A stretch of DNA of 64,000 nt, taken from the NCBI RefSeq assembly GCF_000243115.2, contig NZ_CP007035.1, forward strand, positions 1,364,001-1,428,000. The letters are read 5' to 3'. The position numbers and the translations under genes were made by a program. The notes under the pieces are model-generated. The model had not been told where the DNA came from. It worked only from the letters and a program-made list of their open reading frames with translations, and did no database searches. The stretch is from Niabella soli DSM 19437. GTDB lineage: Bacteria > Bacteroidota > Bacteroidia > Chitinophagales > Chitinophagaceae. Of the stretch, positions 1 through 7,822 are shown one piece after another. Each line of letters starts with the position of its first letter. The stretch's first letter is position 1.

Positions 1-392
1 TCTCTTGCCATTACTTTCAGCATAAAATCAAACTCGCCGGAAATACTGTAGCATTCGATTACTTCATGCAAAGCGTTGATGGCCTGGATAAACTTCAATC
101 CCGCTTTTTTATCGTGTTGCTTTAAAGAAACATAACAAAGCACCATCATTCCCTTATTCAGTTTCTGCGGATCCAGTAAGGCCGCATATTGCTTAATGAT
201 GCCGCCGTTTTCCATCCGCCGGATGCGCTCATGCACGGGGGTCGGACTTAAATGAATATTTTCAGCAATCTCCTTAACGGGCATCCGTGCATTTTCCTGG
301 AGCAACTTTAAGATCTCCAGATCCTTCTTATCTAATATAACGGGCAACTCCTGAGCCGCCGATTCTGCTGCGGGTAACATTTTTTTAGCCAT
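1..392 (-). CDS. Lrp/AsnC family transcriptional regulator (3' part outside window)
   Basis: The reverse strand from an ATG at 392 encodes an N-terminal winged helix-turn-helix (DKKDLEILKLLQENAR, then IHLSPTPVHERIRRME) followed by the start of the RAM/AsnC ligand-binding domain (KQYAALLDPQKLNKG). This is the usual Lrp/AsnC arrangement. About 130 codons are present and the C-terminus runs off the left edge, so the gene is partial only because of the window. A second in-frame ATG at 380 is possible, but both precede the HTH. Lrp proteins bind DNA as dimers or octamers and respond to amino acids. Here the gene is divergent from ahcY across about 115 bp of AT-rich DNA, so auto-regulation and control of methionine-cycle genes is a reasonable inference, not shown directly. 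Confidence 0.92.
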   Translation of the reverse strand, partial: MAKKMLPAAESAAQELPVILDKKDLEILKLLQENARMPVKEIAENIHLSPTPVHERIRRMENGGIIKQYAALLDPQKLNKGMMVLCYVSLKQHDKKAGLKFIQAINALHEVIECYSISGEFDFMLKVMAR

Positions 393-479
393 AAAAAAGC
401 ATTATATACTATAAAAATACTTAATGCCAGGATATAATACCTATTAAATATATTTAACATAGTATTTTACACTATACCC

Positions 480-487
480 TACCTTTG
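480..487 (+). promoter_or_regulatory. -7 promoter box of ahcY
   Basis: TACCTTTG fits the Bacteroidota primary-sigma -7 consensus TAnnTTTG. It lies 20 nt upstream of the ahcY ATG, which gives a leader of about 15 nt. The preceding 60 bp are AT-rich, with repeated TATA/ATTAA words that could hold the Lrp operator. Confidence 0.65.
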
Positions 488-507
488 CAGCCTAAACTTA
501 TTTAAAT

Positions 508-1836
508 ATGTCAGCCGTAACAAAATCACAAATTGACTTTGACCTTAAATACAAAGTAGCCGATATCGGCCTTGCCGAATGGGGACGTAAAGAAATCAGA
601 TTGGCAGAAGCAGAAATGCCCGGATTGATGAGCATCCGCAGCGAGTATGCCGCTGCGCAACCTTTAAAAGGCGCCCGCATTGCCGGATGCCTGCACATGA
701 CCATTCAAACCGCAGTTTTAATTGAAACGCTGGTGGCTTTAGGTGCCGAAGTAAAATGGAGCTCCTGCAATATCTTTTCTACCCAGGATCATGCGGCAGC
801 AGCTATTGCAGCAGCAGGTATTGGGGTGTTTGCGTGGAAAGGACAAACCCAACAGGAGGCAGACTGGTGTATTGAACAAACCCTGTTCTTTGGCGGAGCG
901 GATCGCCCGTTGAATATGATCCTAGATGATGGCGGCGACCTCACCAATATGGTACTGGACACTTATCCTGAACTGGTACAGCATGTAAAAGGCATCAGTG
1001 AAGAAACCACTACCGGTGTACACCGTTTATATGAGCGCGTAGCAAAAGGCACCCTGCCCATGCCGGCCATAAACGTAAATGATTCGGTTACCAAATCAAA
1101 ATTCGACAATAAATACGGTTGTAAAGAATCTCTGGTAGATGCGATACGTCGCGCTACTGATGTAATGCTGGCCGGCAAAGTAGCCGTTGTTGGCGGTTAT
1201 GGAGATGTGGGAAAAGGTTCCGCTGCTTCACTGAGCGGTGCGGGCTGCCGCGTAATCGTTACTGAAATAGACCCCATCTGTGCCCTGCAGGCAGCAATGG
1301 ACGGCTACGAAGTAAAGAAAATGATCGACGCCGTTAAAGAAGCGGACATCATCGTTACTGCGAGCGGTTGCCGCGACCTGATCACCGGCGAACATTTTAA
1401 AGCCATGAAGGATAAAGCCATCGTTTGTAATATCGGGCACTTCGATATTGAAATAGACGTAGCCTGGCTGAATGAAAATTATGGCAACACAAAAGATACG
1501 ATCAAACCCCAGGTAGACCTGTATACTATTGACGGAAAAGATATCATACTGCTGGCTGAAGGCCGCCTGGTAAACCTGGGTTGTGCTACAGGCCATCCCA
1601 GCTTTGTAATGAGTAATTCTTTCTCGAACCAAACGCTGGCGCAGATTGAGTTGTGGACCAACCCCGGCAAATATGAAAACCTGGTGTATGTATTACCCAA
1701 GCACCTGGATGAGAAGGTAGCCCGCCTGCACCTTGCAAAAATTGGTGTGGAACTGGATACCCTAACATCAGCGCAGGCTGATTATTTAGGACTGCCGGTT
1801 GCAGGACCTTTCAAACCGGAGTTGTACCGGTATTAA
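508..1836 (+). CDS. ahcY: S-adenosylhomocysteine hydrolase (adenosylhomocysteinase)
   Basis: The enzyme reversibly hydrolyses S-adenosylhomocysteine to adenosine and homocysteine, clearing the product inhibitor of methyltransferases; it is cytosolic and NAD-dependent. The 442-residue product has normal length for the bacterial family. It shows the substrate-domain motif [12 protein letters not shown] near residue 60, the NAD-binding loop [11 protein letters not shown] near 230, the [10 protein letters not shown] region near 310, and the typical terminal KPELYRY. The start is the first ATG after a TAnnTTTG box. A rho-independent terminator follows 22 nt after the stop, so this is probably a single-gene transcript. 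The divergent Lrp-type regulator is the obvious candidate controller. Nothing in the gene appears broken. Confidence 0.98.
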   Translation: MSAVTKSQIDFDLKYKVADIGLAEWGRKEIRLAEAEMPGLMSIRSEYAAAQPLKGARIAGCLHMTIQTAVLIETLVALGAEVKWSSCNIFSTQDHAAAAIAAAGIGVFAWKGQTQQEADWCIEQTLFFGGADRPLNMILDDGGDLTNMVLDTYPELVQHVKGISEETTTGVHRLYERVAKGTLPMPAINVNDSVTKSKFDNKYGCKESLVDAIRRATDVMLAGKVAVVGGYGDVGKGSAASLSGAGCRVIVTEIDPICALQAAMDGYEVKKMIDAVKEADIIVTASGCRDLITGEHFKAMKDKAIVCNIGHFDIEIDVAWLNENYGNTKDTIKPQVDLYTIDGKDIILLAEGRLVNLGCATGHPSFVMSNSFSNQTLAQIELWTNPGKYENLVYVLPKHLDEKVARLHLAKIGVELDTLTSAQADYLGLPVAGPFKPELYRY

Positions 1837-1858
1837 TCTTTACAATAGTTCAAATAAT

Positions 1859-1887
1859 AACCGCATCCGCAAGGGGGCGGTTTTTTT
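1859..1887 (+). terminator. Rho-independent terminator after ahcY
   Basis: The arms AACCGC (1859-1864) and GCGGTT (1877-1882) form a perfect stem and run directly into a T tract ending at 1887. It sits 22 nt after the ahcY stop. Confidence 0.8.
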
Positions 1888-2125
1888 GTATGAACTGCAA
1901 CGGCGCAACGCCGCAGAGGTTTTGGAATCAGCATTAAGTACCCAGCTTCTGCACTTCTATCAGCTTTTCCTGGAGCCGGTCCCGCCGAAAGCGGGATCGC
2001 ACTCTTGAGCTGCAGCACTGCTATCGTCAATTAAAGGGCTGATTGGTCACTTTATAATTCCGTTCAGCATTGCATTATCCTTAACATCGACTTATAATGA
2101 GATGTATGACAAACTTACCATTTGA
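1888..2125. other. Gene-free spacer with hairpin remnant
   Basis: No credible gene is visible between the ahcY terminator and the repeat element at 2126. A perfect short hairpin (TCCCGC, loop cgaaa, GCGGGA) lies near 1980-1997. It is followed by the word TCGCACTCTTG, which recurs near 20873, so this looks like decayed repeat material. Confidence 0.45.
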
Positions 2126-2263
2126 GCTCCGGCAGGAGCGGTGTGTTTATAGAAAATAACGAGGAAGGAATTTGGCTCCGCAGGTGCCCCGTTTACGCGG
2201 CGTCCTACGGAGCCGATGCGATTCATCACGATGACGCTATAAACACAGGGCTCCCTTGGAGCC
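2126..2263. repeat. 138-bp structured interspersed element, copy A
   Basis: The element is bounded by hairpins: GCTCC/GGAGC with loop ggca at 2126-2139, and GGCTCC/GGAGCC with loop ctt at 2249-2263. Just inside these lies an 11-bp perfect inverted repeat, TGTGTTTATAG (2142-2152) with CTATAAACACA (2237-2247). An internal stem GGCTCCG/CGGAGCC spans about 2174-2214 around GTTTACGCGG. A second copy with the same order of parts and nearly the same length is at 45062-45200. The form is that of a REP- or MITE-like element moved in trans; no transposase is encoded inside. Confidence 0.75.
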
Positions 2264-2401
2264 ATAGTCACTCCCCTCTGAATTCACCATTTCCTTACTA
2301 AAGGAGAATTTGTCATACGCCCTATAACGGTATTAACAATTTTTATCCATCAAAATTGTGTAAATTACTAGGGTGATTCATCATGAATAAAATTATTATT
2401 T

Positions 2402-2923
2402 ATGAAAAAAGCAAATTATCTGATACTCCCTTTACTGGTAGTTATCTTATTCGCCGCCGCCTGTGCTTCGCAAAAAAAAGCCGGCAACTCCACCGCCAGG
2501 ATGGCCGCAATGATGGATGATCAGCGCTATACATTCGTGGCACAATCGGTACAGCCTACGGAAGATGCCCGCTATAACGTAAGAAATCTTTTCCCCGGCG
2601 GCAGTAATCTGTATCAACTCACTTCCCGTTATGATCTTAAGATCACGCGGGATTCCGTAATAGCCTATCTTCCTTTTTTTGGCAGGGCGTACACCGCCCC
2701 CGTAGACCCCACCAAAGGCGGCATCCAGTTTACTTCCACAAAATTCAATTATAAAAAAACGATCCGCAAAGGGAATTATGAGATCCAGATCGATCTGAAA
2801 GATAACAACGAAGTAAGAAGTTTGTACCTCACCGCGTCACCATCGGGTTATGCCTCCTTACGGATCATTAATCTGAATAAAACGCCTATTGCTTATACCG
2901 GGATCATTGAAGATGCCCGGTAA
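2402..2923 (+). CDS. DUF4251 family lipoprotein
   Basis: This 173-residue exported protein begins with a hydrophobic segment ending in a lipobox-like AAAC near residue 21, so it is probably a lipoprotein. The rest matches the Bacteroidota DUF4251 pattern: a predicted beta-rich domain with LPFFGRAYTAP, GGIQFTSTKF, IQIDLKDNNEVRSLYLTASP and a terminal TPIAYTGIIE. The biochemical function of DUF4251 is unknown. It heads a run of three genes in the same direction (next start 45 nt away). Upstream are the repeat element and an AT-rich spacer; no clear -7 box was seen. Confidence 0.85.
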   Translation: MKKANYLILPLLVVILFAAACASQKKAGNSTARMAAMMDDQRYTFVAQSVQPTEDARYNVRNLFPGGSNLYQLTSRYDLKITRDSVIAYLPFFGRAYTAPVDPTKGGIQFTSTKFNYKKTIRKGNYEIQIDLKDNNEVRSLYLTASPSGYASLRIINLNKTPIAYTGIIEDAR

Positions 2924-2968
2924 GTGCTTTCGTGTTTTTTTAAAAATCATTATTTTCGGGATTCGATT

Positions 2969-3892
2969 ATGAATAGTTTCCGAAAGGTCAGCACATATGC
3001 CCGGTTTATTTTTTCAGGCCTGTTTTTTCTCTCTTCCGTTTCCCTGCATGCAACGCCGGACAGGAACGATACGGCACGGAAAAGCACGGCCGCGGAGGCT
3101 TTGGCCTATCTCAACGGCATCGGCAAGCTTTCTCAAAGCAAATGGTGGCCCAATGTGGCCCCCGGCCTGTTGCTACAGAATTTAAAGACTTTTACCACCC
3201 AGCCTTTTGCTTTTTATGAGGGGAAAGCAACCAATTTTTGCTCCTACTCCGCCATAACCTATATCCCGCTTACTTATGATCCGCTGGGGTTTGCAACCTT
3301 TATGATTGAACTTTACAGAAACGGAAAGGCAAAGATGGGTAAAGAGCAATTGAAACCCTCCCGGCCGGTAAGAACAGAAGCGGGACTTTTAAGATACAAA
3401 GGATCATTGGATATTAATGCTGCCGGCCAGATGTGGTTCCTGACACTGGCAGATCATTTTAAAGGGTACATTAACCGGCTGAACTTCCGGTTTCAAAAAG
3501 GAGATGAGAACACGTTATGGTCGGCTACCAATTACGCAAAATTTAACCGGATGCTGCGCCGGTTATTTCCCGGCACCGTAAAAGCACGCGGATCCGATCT
3601 GTTTAAGCCGCACATCAATAACCTGGCGGATTTTCTTGAAGAGAAGCTTCAAAAAGGGATCGTATTTCTTTACCTGAATAATAAAAAACTGCACCGCATT
3701 ACCCATGCCCGGTCCCTGGTAAATATGGCAACCCATTATGTACTGCTTACCGGTATCCGCGACCTTCCCAATGAACAAGTAGAATTTATTTACTGGGATT
3801 ACGGGGCCAAAATAGTACAGCAATTACCTGCCCGGTTTTTAGATAACATTATTTATGGAATAACTTTATGGAGCCCCGGAAAACAGAAATAA
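2969..3892 (+). CDS. Exported protein of unknown function, possible cysteine-peptidase-like fold
   Basis: The ATG at 2969 is preferred because it begins a classic signal peptide (SGLFFLSSVSLHATP). An upstream GTG in frame would add residues with no role. The mature protein is about 280 residues. I do not recognise the family. It has a single conserved-looking Cys in TNFCSYSAITYIP, a later His in MATHYVLLTGI and an Asp in FIYWDYG. That order and spacing resemble papain-like or C39-like peptidases, but this is an inference from motif layout only. It is followed by, and overlaps by 25 nt, the lipoprotein gene at 3868, which implies co-translation. The product would act in the periplasm or at the surface. 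Confidence 0.7.
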   Translation: MNSFRKVSTYARFIFSGLFFLSSVSLHATPDRNDTARKSTAAEALAYLNGIGKLSQSKWWPNVAPGLLLQNLKTFTTQPFAFYEGKATNFCSYSAITYIPLTYDPLGFATFMIELYRNGKAKMGKEQLKPSRPVRTEAGLLRYKGSLDINAAGQMWFLTLADHFKGYINRLNFRFQKGDENTLWSATNYAKFNRMLRRLFPGTVKARGSDLFKPHINNLADFLEEKLQKGIVFLYLNNKKLHRITHARSLVNMATHYVLLTGIRDLPNEQVEFIYWDYGAKIVQQLPARFLDNIIYGITLWSPGKQK

Positions 3893-4488
3893 AACGGTTT
3901 GCTATTGCCTTCGTTTGCCTGGTGGCGCTTTTAAACGCCTGCGGGATCCAAAAAAATTTTCCCGAAAAATTTTACGCACAGAACGAAACAAAACTGGAGC
4001 AGATAAAAGATGATTTCAAAAGATTATATAAAGAACATCCCTTTTCTGTTTTGTTTGAAGAAAAAACATTCACGGGCCTCTCCTTCGAGTTTAATGAAGA
4101 TACCATAAGATATATTTATCATTTTAACATAAACGACCCCCGGTTTACCGACAGCCTGGTAGCCCATCGTTACAACCCGGTTGCCATAAAACAATTGCTC
4201 CATAAAATGCAGGCGATCCAATGCACCTGGATCACCCACCTGGATTATTACGAAAATCTTCAACCACGAAGCCTGGTACAAATGACCGTTCGCAACAAAG
4301 CATTAAATAATAAGATAAAAGGCGAAAGCTATTGCACGCTTGTCTTTTTTGAAATAGCGCAACCCTTTAATAATAAGGGAGTATTCCTTGACCGGTCCGA
4401 TAAAAAAAGACGCCGGCAAATAAATGGTCATGTCCTCAGGAAAGTAAATAATTACGTGGGTTATGCTATAACCCCGTATTTCCGCTAG
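3868..4488 (+). CDS. Lipoprotein of unknown function
   Basis: A 206-residue protein begins MEPRKTEIKRFAIAFVCLVA and continues with a lipobox (LLNAC near residue 25), so it should be lipid-anchored in the envelope. The mature part has mixed charge with a hydrophilic helix after the anchor (KLEQIKDDFKRLYKEH) and a beta-rich remainder. No family is recognised. The start overlaps the end of the upstream exported protein by 25 nt, which points to translational coupling and a shared process. The three genes 2402-4488 form a compact envelope unit of unknown purpose. Confidence 0.75.
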   Translation: MEPRKTEIKRFAIAFVCLVALLNACGIQKNFPEKFYAQNETKLEQIKDDFKRLYKEHPFSVLFEEKTFTGLSFEFNEDTIRYIYHFNINDPRFTDSLVAHRYNPVAIKQLLHKMQAIQCTWITHLDYYENLQPRSLVQMTVRNKALNNKIKGESYCTLVFFEIAQPFNNKGVFLDRSDKKRRRQINGHVLRKVNNYVGYAITPYFR

Positions 4489-4552
4489 GCAGTTCCCAAC
4501 CAGGTGTTCGTAAATCATAATCCAAATCAAGCCCTGTTAGCGCTCAAGTTCC

Positions 4553-4560
4553 TACATTTG
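4553..4560 (+). promoter_or_regulatory. -7 promoter box, probably gives a leaderless mRNA
   Basis: TACATTTG matches TAnnTTTG and ends only 4 nt before the ATG at 4565. In Bacteroidota transcription starts about 4-7 nt after this box, so the transcript would begin at or next to the start codon. Confidence 0.65.
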
Positions 4561-4564
4561 CAGG

Positions 4565-5413
4565 ATGGTAAATCCGACAGGTATTGTTCGTTTTGCAATT
4601 TTGGACTTGAATGAAGGGCAGCCCAACCAGGGGATGCGGTGCATAAAGGATATTGTGTACAGATGGGCAAACGAAAAAAAAATAAAACTGGTGTACGATG
4701 TTTTTGATGTTCGCGTAAAGAACGAGCTCCCGGATATGTCGTACGATATTTATATTTCCAGCGGCGGCCCGGGCGACCCGTTAAGCACGCGTTTTGATGA
4801 CTGGGATATCAACTGGAACAAATGGTTGAATGAAACCCTGCGCTGGAATGAGAACCCCGGCAATGAACAGAAAAAATTTGTTTTCTTTATTTGCCATTCA
4901 TTTCAACTGGCCAGCAGGCATTTTAATGCAGGACTGATCTGCAAAAGAAAATCCACCTCCTTCGGCGTCTTCCCTATTCACCTGCTGCCGGAAGGGCGTG
5001 ATACCGCGGTCTTCAAAGATTTGTCTGACCCCTTTTACGCGGTAGACAGCAGGGACTTTCAGCTTATACAACCCAATTTCGATATTTTAAATGACATAGG
5101 TGCCTACATCACCTGTATTGAAAAGGACCGTCCACATGTTCCGTATGAACGGGCTGTTATGGGCATTTCGTTCAGCCCCTATATGATGGGCACCCAATTT
5201 CACCCGGAGGCAGATGCTGCAGGGATGCTGTTGCATTTTCAAAATGAAGAAAAGCGGCAAACCGTCATCGATAATCATGGCGAAGAAAAGCTGAACAGCA
5301 TGATCGATCAGTTAAAAGATCCGGATAAGATTATATGGACCAACCGGCACCTGATCCCGGGCTTTTTAAACGAAGCCTACGAACATATAATGGCCGCCAA
5401 TACGGTTGCGTAG
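4565..5413 (+). CDS. Class I glutamine amidotransferase-like protein
   Basis: This 282-residue cytosolic protein has the class I amidotransferase fold. The first strand is IVRFAILDLNEG, the oxyanion-type loop is SGGPGDPLST, the nucleophile Cys is near residue 110 in FFICHSFQLA, and the His/Glu pair is near 213/215 in GTQFHPEADA. This is the catalytic triad that hydrolyses glutamine to feed ammonia to a synthase, as in GuaA or TrpG. It stands alone, with no synthase domain or partner beside it, and it carries a C-terminal helical extension of about 60 residues. The acceptor reaction is therefore unknown. The start is fixed by the first beta strand and the adjacent -7 box. Confidence 0.85.
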   Translation: MVNPTGIVRFAILDLNEGQPNQGMRCIKDIVYRWANEKKIKLVYDVFDVRVKNELPDMSYDIYISSGGPGDPLSTRFDDWDINWNKWLNETLRWNENPGNEQKKFVFFICHSFQLASRHFNAGLICKRKSTSFGVFPIHLLPEGRDTAVFKDLSDPFYAVDSRDFQLIQPNFDILNDIGAYITCIEKDRPHVPYERAVMGISFSPYMMGTQFHPEADAAGMLLHFQNEEKRQTVIDNHGEEKLNSMIDQLKDPDKIIWTNRHLIPGFLNEAYEHIMAANTVA

Positions 5414-5814
5414 CGATCCTTCGGGCCAATACACAGCTATTCAACACAGCGCCTTACATATCTTTGATCCATCTGTGCATTCTGTACAACGAAGTTGTTT
5501 AAGCTGATTTTAAATTACATAAGCATAGCAGAAGTCATTGCGTTTAAAGCAATATGGATCAGAAATGACTAAATTTTTTTTGGCCCGCAGATTCACGCAT
5601 CCCGATAAATCGGGAGCCGATGGCGGGGCGCAGATCATACTTCCTTCCTCTGCGAAAGTCTGCTCCCGAAAGCTTTCGGAATGCGGGAAACCCTTTGACC
5701 CGCTGATCTGCCGGGATCAGTTTGGTTGTATCCTTAAATCATGCTGCAATGCAGAACGGTGGAATTTGTGGCCATTAAAAATATCTATCTTATTCACCCC
5801 TGTGGATTTTAATT
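5414..5814. other. Gene-free spacer with degenerate gcagat/ccgat repeats
   Basis: The spacer holds no supported gene. Between about 5580 and 5720 it has imperfect copies of CCCGCAGATT, GCGCAGATC and CCCGCTGATC, plus palindromes such as CCCGATAAATCGGG and CCGAAAGCTTTCGG. The same words occur at 56830-56930, so this is probably an old interspersed repeat. The open frame crossing it in the forward direction lacks any signal of coding. Confidence 0.5.
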
Positions 5815-5846
5815 TTTGTTCCGCCTTGCGCACACAACTATCTTTG
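5815..5846 (+). promoter_or_regulatory. Complete Bacteroidota promoter (TTTG, 20 bp, TATCTTTG)
   Basis: TTTG at 5815-5818 and TATCTTTG at 5839-5846 are separated by 20 bp. This is the best full match to the -33/-7 consensus in the window. The ATG at 5852 is 5 nt downstream, which predicts a leaderless mRNA. Confidence 0.75.
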
Positions 5847-5851
5847 ACCGG

Positions 5852-6709
5852 ATGGATGAAAAAAAAGAGATCAACGCATTACTGAACCTGATTGATGATC
5901 CCGATGGCGCGGTTTATGAAGCGGTTAGTAATCGCATTATTTCTTATGGCCTCCCGATGATCCCGAACCTGGAACATTTGTGGGAAACAACAGAAGATAC
6001 TGCCATACAGGAACGCATCGAATTATTGATCCACCGGCTTTATTTTTCGGGTTTATTATCTGATTTTAAACAATGGGATGAAGCGGGTCATCATGAGCTG
6101 ATGCCGGCCTTACTGCTGTTGGCGAAGTTCTTATACCCCGAAACCCAGGCGGCAAAAGTGCTGCACAACATCGAGCGCCTGCGGAGAAATATATGGCTCG
6201 AACTGAATAATTACCTTACCCCCCTGGAGCAGGTAAACGTCATCAATAGTATTATTTATAATTACATCGGTATAAAAGGCGAAACCAATAATGCCGGCAG
6301 GCCTAACGAATACCTGATCCCAAAGATCATCGAAACAAAAAAAGGGAACCAAACAGGGATTGGGGCCCTATACCTTTTATTAGTCGAAATGCTGGACATT
6401 CCCATACGCCTGCTGCAGGTACCCCGCCAGTTTGTGCTGGGCTATTGTAAGCCAGGTTTGGAAACCAGGGCGGGAAATTATGAAATGGAGTTTTTCCTGG
6501 AACCTTCATTGGGGCAGATCTTTACCCATGTAGACCTGCAACATTACCTGAATAAAATAGGCGTTGAAAATGATCCCGCATTTCTTAAACCGCAGTCAAA
6601 CCGGGAAGTGATCCGCAGGGTGATTAGCGATTTCAGAGAATGCTTCCACAACGGGCACCAACAAACCCAATACGAAGAGCTGAGCACTCTCATCCAGCTA
6701 CTTTCTTAA
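5852..6709 (+). CDS. SirB1/transglutaminase-like (Transglut_core2) family protein
   Basis: The ATG at 5852 is chosen because the promoter -7 box ends at 5846. A longer frame starting at 5816 would begin inside the promoter. The 285-residue product opens with a HEAT-like helical part (LLNLIDDPDGAVYEAV) and continues with the SirB1/Transglut_core2 core: LTPLEQVNVINSIIYNYIG, NEYLIPKIIETKKGNQTGIG and LYLLLVEMLDIPIRLLQVP. The family shares the transglutaminase fold, but many members lack the full catalytic triad, and no Cys in the usual place is seen here. It is probably a cytosolic protein-interaction or regulatory protein. No operon partner was identified. Confidence 0.85.
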   Translation: MDEKKEINALLNLIDDPDGAVYEAVSNRIISYGLPMIPNLEHLWETTEDTAIQERIELLIHRLYFSGLLSDFKQWDEAGHHELMPALLLLAKFLYPETQAAKVLHNIERLRRNIWLELNNYLTPLEQVNVINSIIYNYIGIKGETNNAGRPNEYLIPKIIETKKGNQTGIGALYLLLVEMLDIPIRLLQVPRQFVLGYCKPGLETRAGNYEMEFFLEPSLGQIFTHVDLQHYLNKIGVENDPAFLKPQSNREVIRRVISDFRECFHNGHQQTQYEELSTLIQLLS

Positions 6710-6843
6710 CAATCAATGTCATATACAGGCCATTCTTTCGGGCATACTTTTTGACCCGATTTTTTTGTTACAAGAGACAACGCCGCTCCCGCCCGTGTAG
6801 TCTTATAATTCAAAAAAACACAACGACCCATAAAAATATACAC

Positions 6844-7206
6844 ATGAAAAAATATTTAAGATCCATCATACTATTATTAGCCGGAATCGGGATCATTTCT
6901 TTTGCACAGGCCCAAACGGCACCGGATACTGCAAAAAAGCCGGTTACCCAACATAATGAGACACCGGCCGACTCGTTAAAAAACGAGCAGGATCTGGAAA
7001 AAAGTCTTACCAAAGCCGCCGCTGCCGCGGAAAAGGCCGCCGGTAAAATCAGGGGGATCGTTGAAACCAAAGCAGATAAACTGGCCAAAACAAGCGAACC
7101 GTATATTGAAAGCCTGGCTGCCTCTGCCGCCAGTCTTTTTGAAAAACTGGCCAATGAACTGGATAAGATGACCGACGATAAACAAGCAACGAAAAAAACG
7201 AAGTAA
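6844..7206 (+). CDS. Small exported alanine-rich helical protein
   Basis: The ATG at 6844 starts a clear signal peptide (SIILLLAGIGIISFAQAQ), so the mature product of about 95 residues is periplasmic. It is strongly helical and alanine/lysine-rich (KSLTKAAAAAEKAAGKIRG, SLAASAASLFEKLANELD), which suggests a coiled-coil or amphipathic helix bundle. No family is recognised. A longer in-frame extension to 6640 overlaps the preceding gene and lacks coding character, so it was left out. It is probably transcribed alone; the 137-nt spacer before it shows no clear -7 box. Confidence 0.7.
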   Translation: MKKYLRSIILLLAGIGIISFAQAQTAPDTAKKPVTQHNETPADSLKNEQDLEKSLTKAAAAAEKAAGKIRGIVETKADKLAKTSEPYIESLAASAASLFEKLANELDKMTDDKQATKKTK

Positions 7207-7234
7207 GGTCGTTCCGTCCCGGCTGAGTAAAAGT

Positions 7235-7315
7235 ATTATTATCTCACAGATTCCTCAGATTTGCACAGATCCCCAAATTCCTTCTGTGATAATCCGCGCA
7301 ATCCGTGAACCATTT
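7235..7315. repeat. Single copy of the 'cacagatt...ctgtgag' interspersed repeat
   Basis: The segment contains CTCACAGATTCC, TTGCACAGAT, TTCTGTGATAATCCG and AATCCGTGAACC. These are the same palindromic words that build the tandem array at 48372-48746 and the single copy near 55170. Confidence 0.5.
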
Positions 7316-7431
7316 AGCGCCTTACCCGGTCTTTACTAACCCTTTTTCAAATATTTGTTAAATATTTTAATCTGGATCAATCGGTCTGTTTTCATACGAA
7401 GAAAATCGTAAATTGCAGGAAATGGTTTTTT

Positions 7432-7818
7432 ATGCAGGATACAAAATCAATCAAACCCACAGAAAGTGAACTGGAGATTTTGCAGGTATTGTGGAATAAA
7501 GGCAAGGCAACGGTACGGGAAGTACATGAAACGTTATTAACCGTTAAAGATGTAGGCTATACCACCACGCTCAAACTCATGCAGATCATGAATGAGAAAG
7601 GACTGGTAAAACGCAATGACTCATCGCGTACCCATATTTATAAAGCGGCGGTGAACAAAGAGAGCACCCAGCAATTTATGCTGAACAAATTTATCAGTAA
7701 TTTATTTGGAGGATCTTCTTCCCAGTTAGTATTACAAGCGTTGGGCAATAACAATGTAACCCCGGAGGAGTTGGACCAGATCCAACTGGTGCTTGATCAG
7801 TTAAAAAAGAAAGATTAA
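7432..7818 (+). CDS. BlaI/MecI/CopY family transcriptional repressor
   Basis: The 128-residue protein has the BlaI winged-helix domain: PTESELEILQVLWNKGKATV, then VHETLLTVKDVGYTTTLKLM, then a C-terminal dimerisation helix ending in LVLDQLKKKD. BlaI-type repressors bind dyads upstream of their own operon and are cleaved when a membrane M56 protease partner is activated. That partner starts 4 nt after this stop (7823), which gives the standard BlaI-BlaR1-like pair. No beta-lactamase or PBP2a gene is adjacent, so the regulated target is unknown; general envelope stress is a reasonable guess. Confidence 0.95.
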   Translation: MQDTKSIKPTESELEILQVLWNKGKATVREVHETLLTVKDVGYTTTLKLMQIMNEKGLVKRNDSSRTHIYKAAVNKESTQQFMLNKFISNLFGGSSSQLVLQALGNNNVTPEELDQIQLVLDQLKKKD

Positions 7819-7822
7819 AATC

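Noticed and set aside
393-507. SAM or SAH riboswitch in front of ahcY
   Set aside because: The leader after the predicted transcription start is only about 15 nt, too short for any known aptamer.
1799-2008. Small forward frame overlapping the end of ahcY
   Set aside because: It contains the ahcY terminator and repeat-like DNA, so it is not coding.
5538-5885. Forward open frame of about 115 codons before the SirB1 gene
   Set aside because: It crosses repeat DNA and the best promoter of the window, and overlaps the next gene in another frame.
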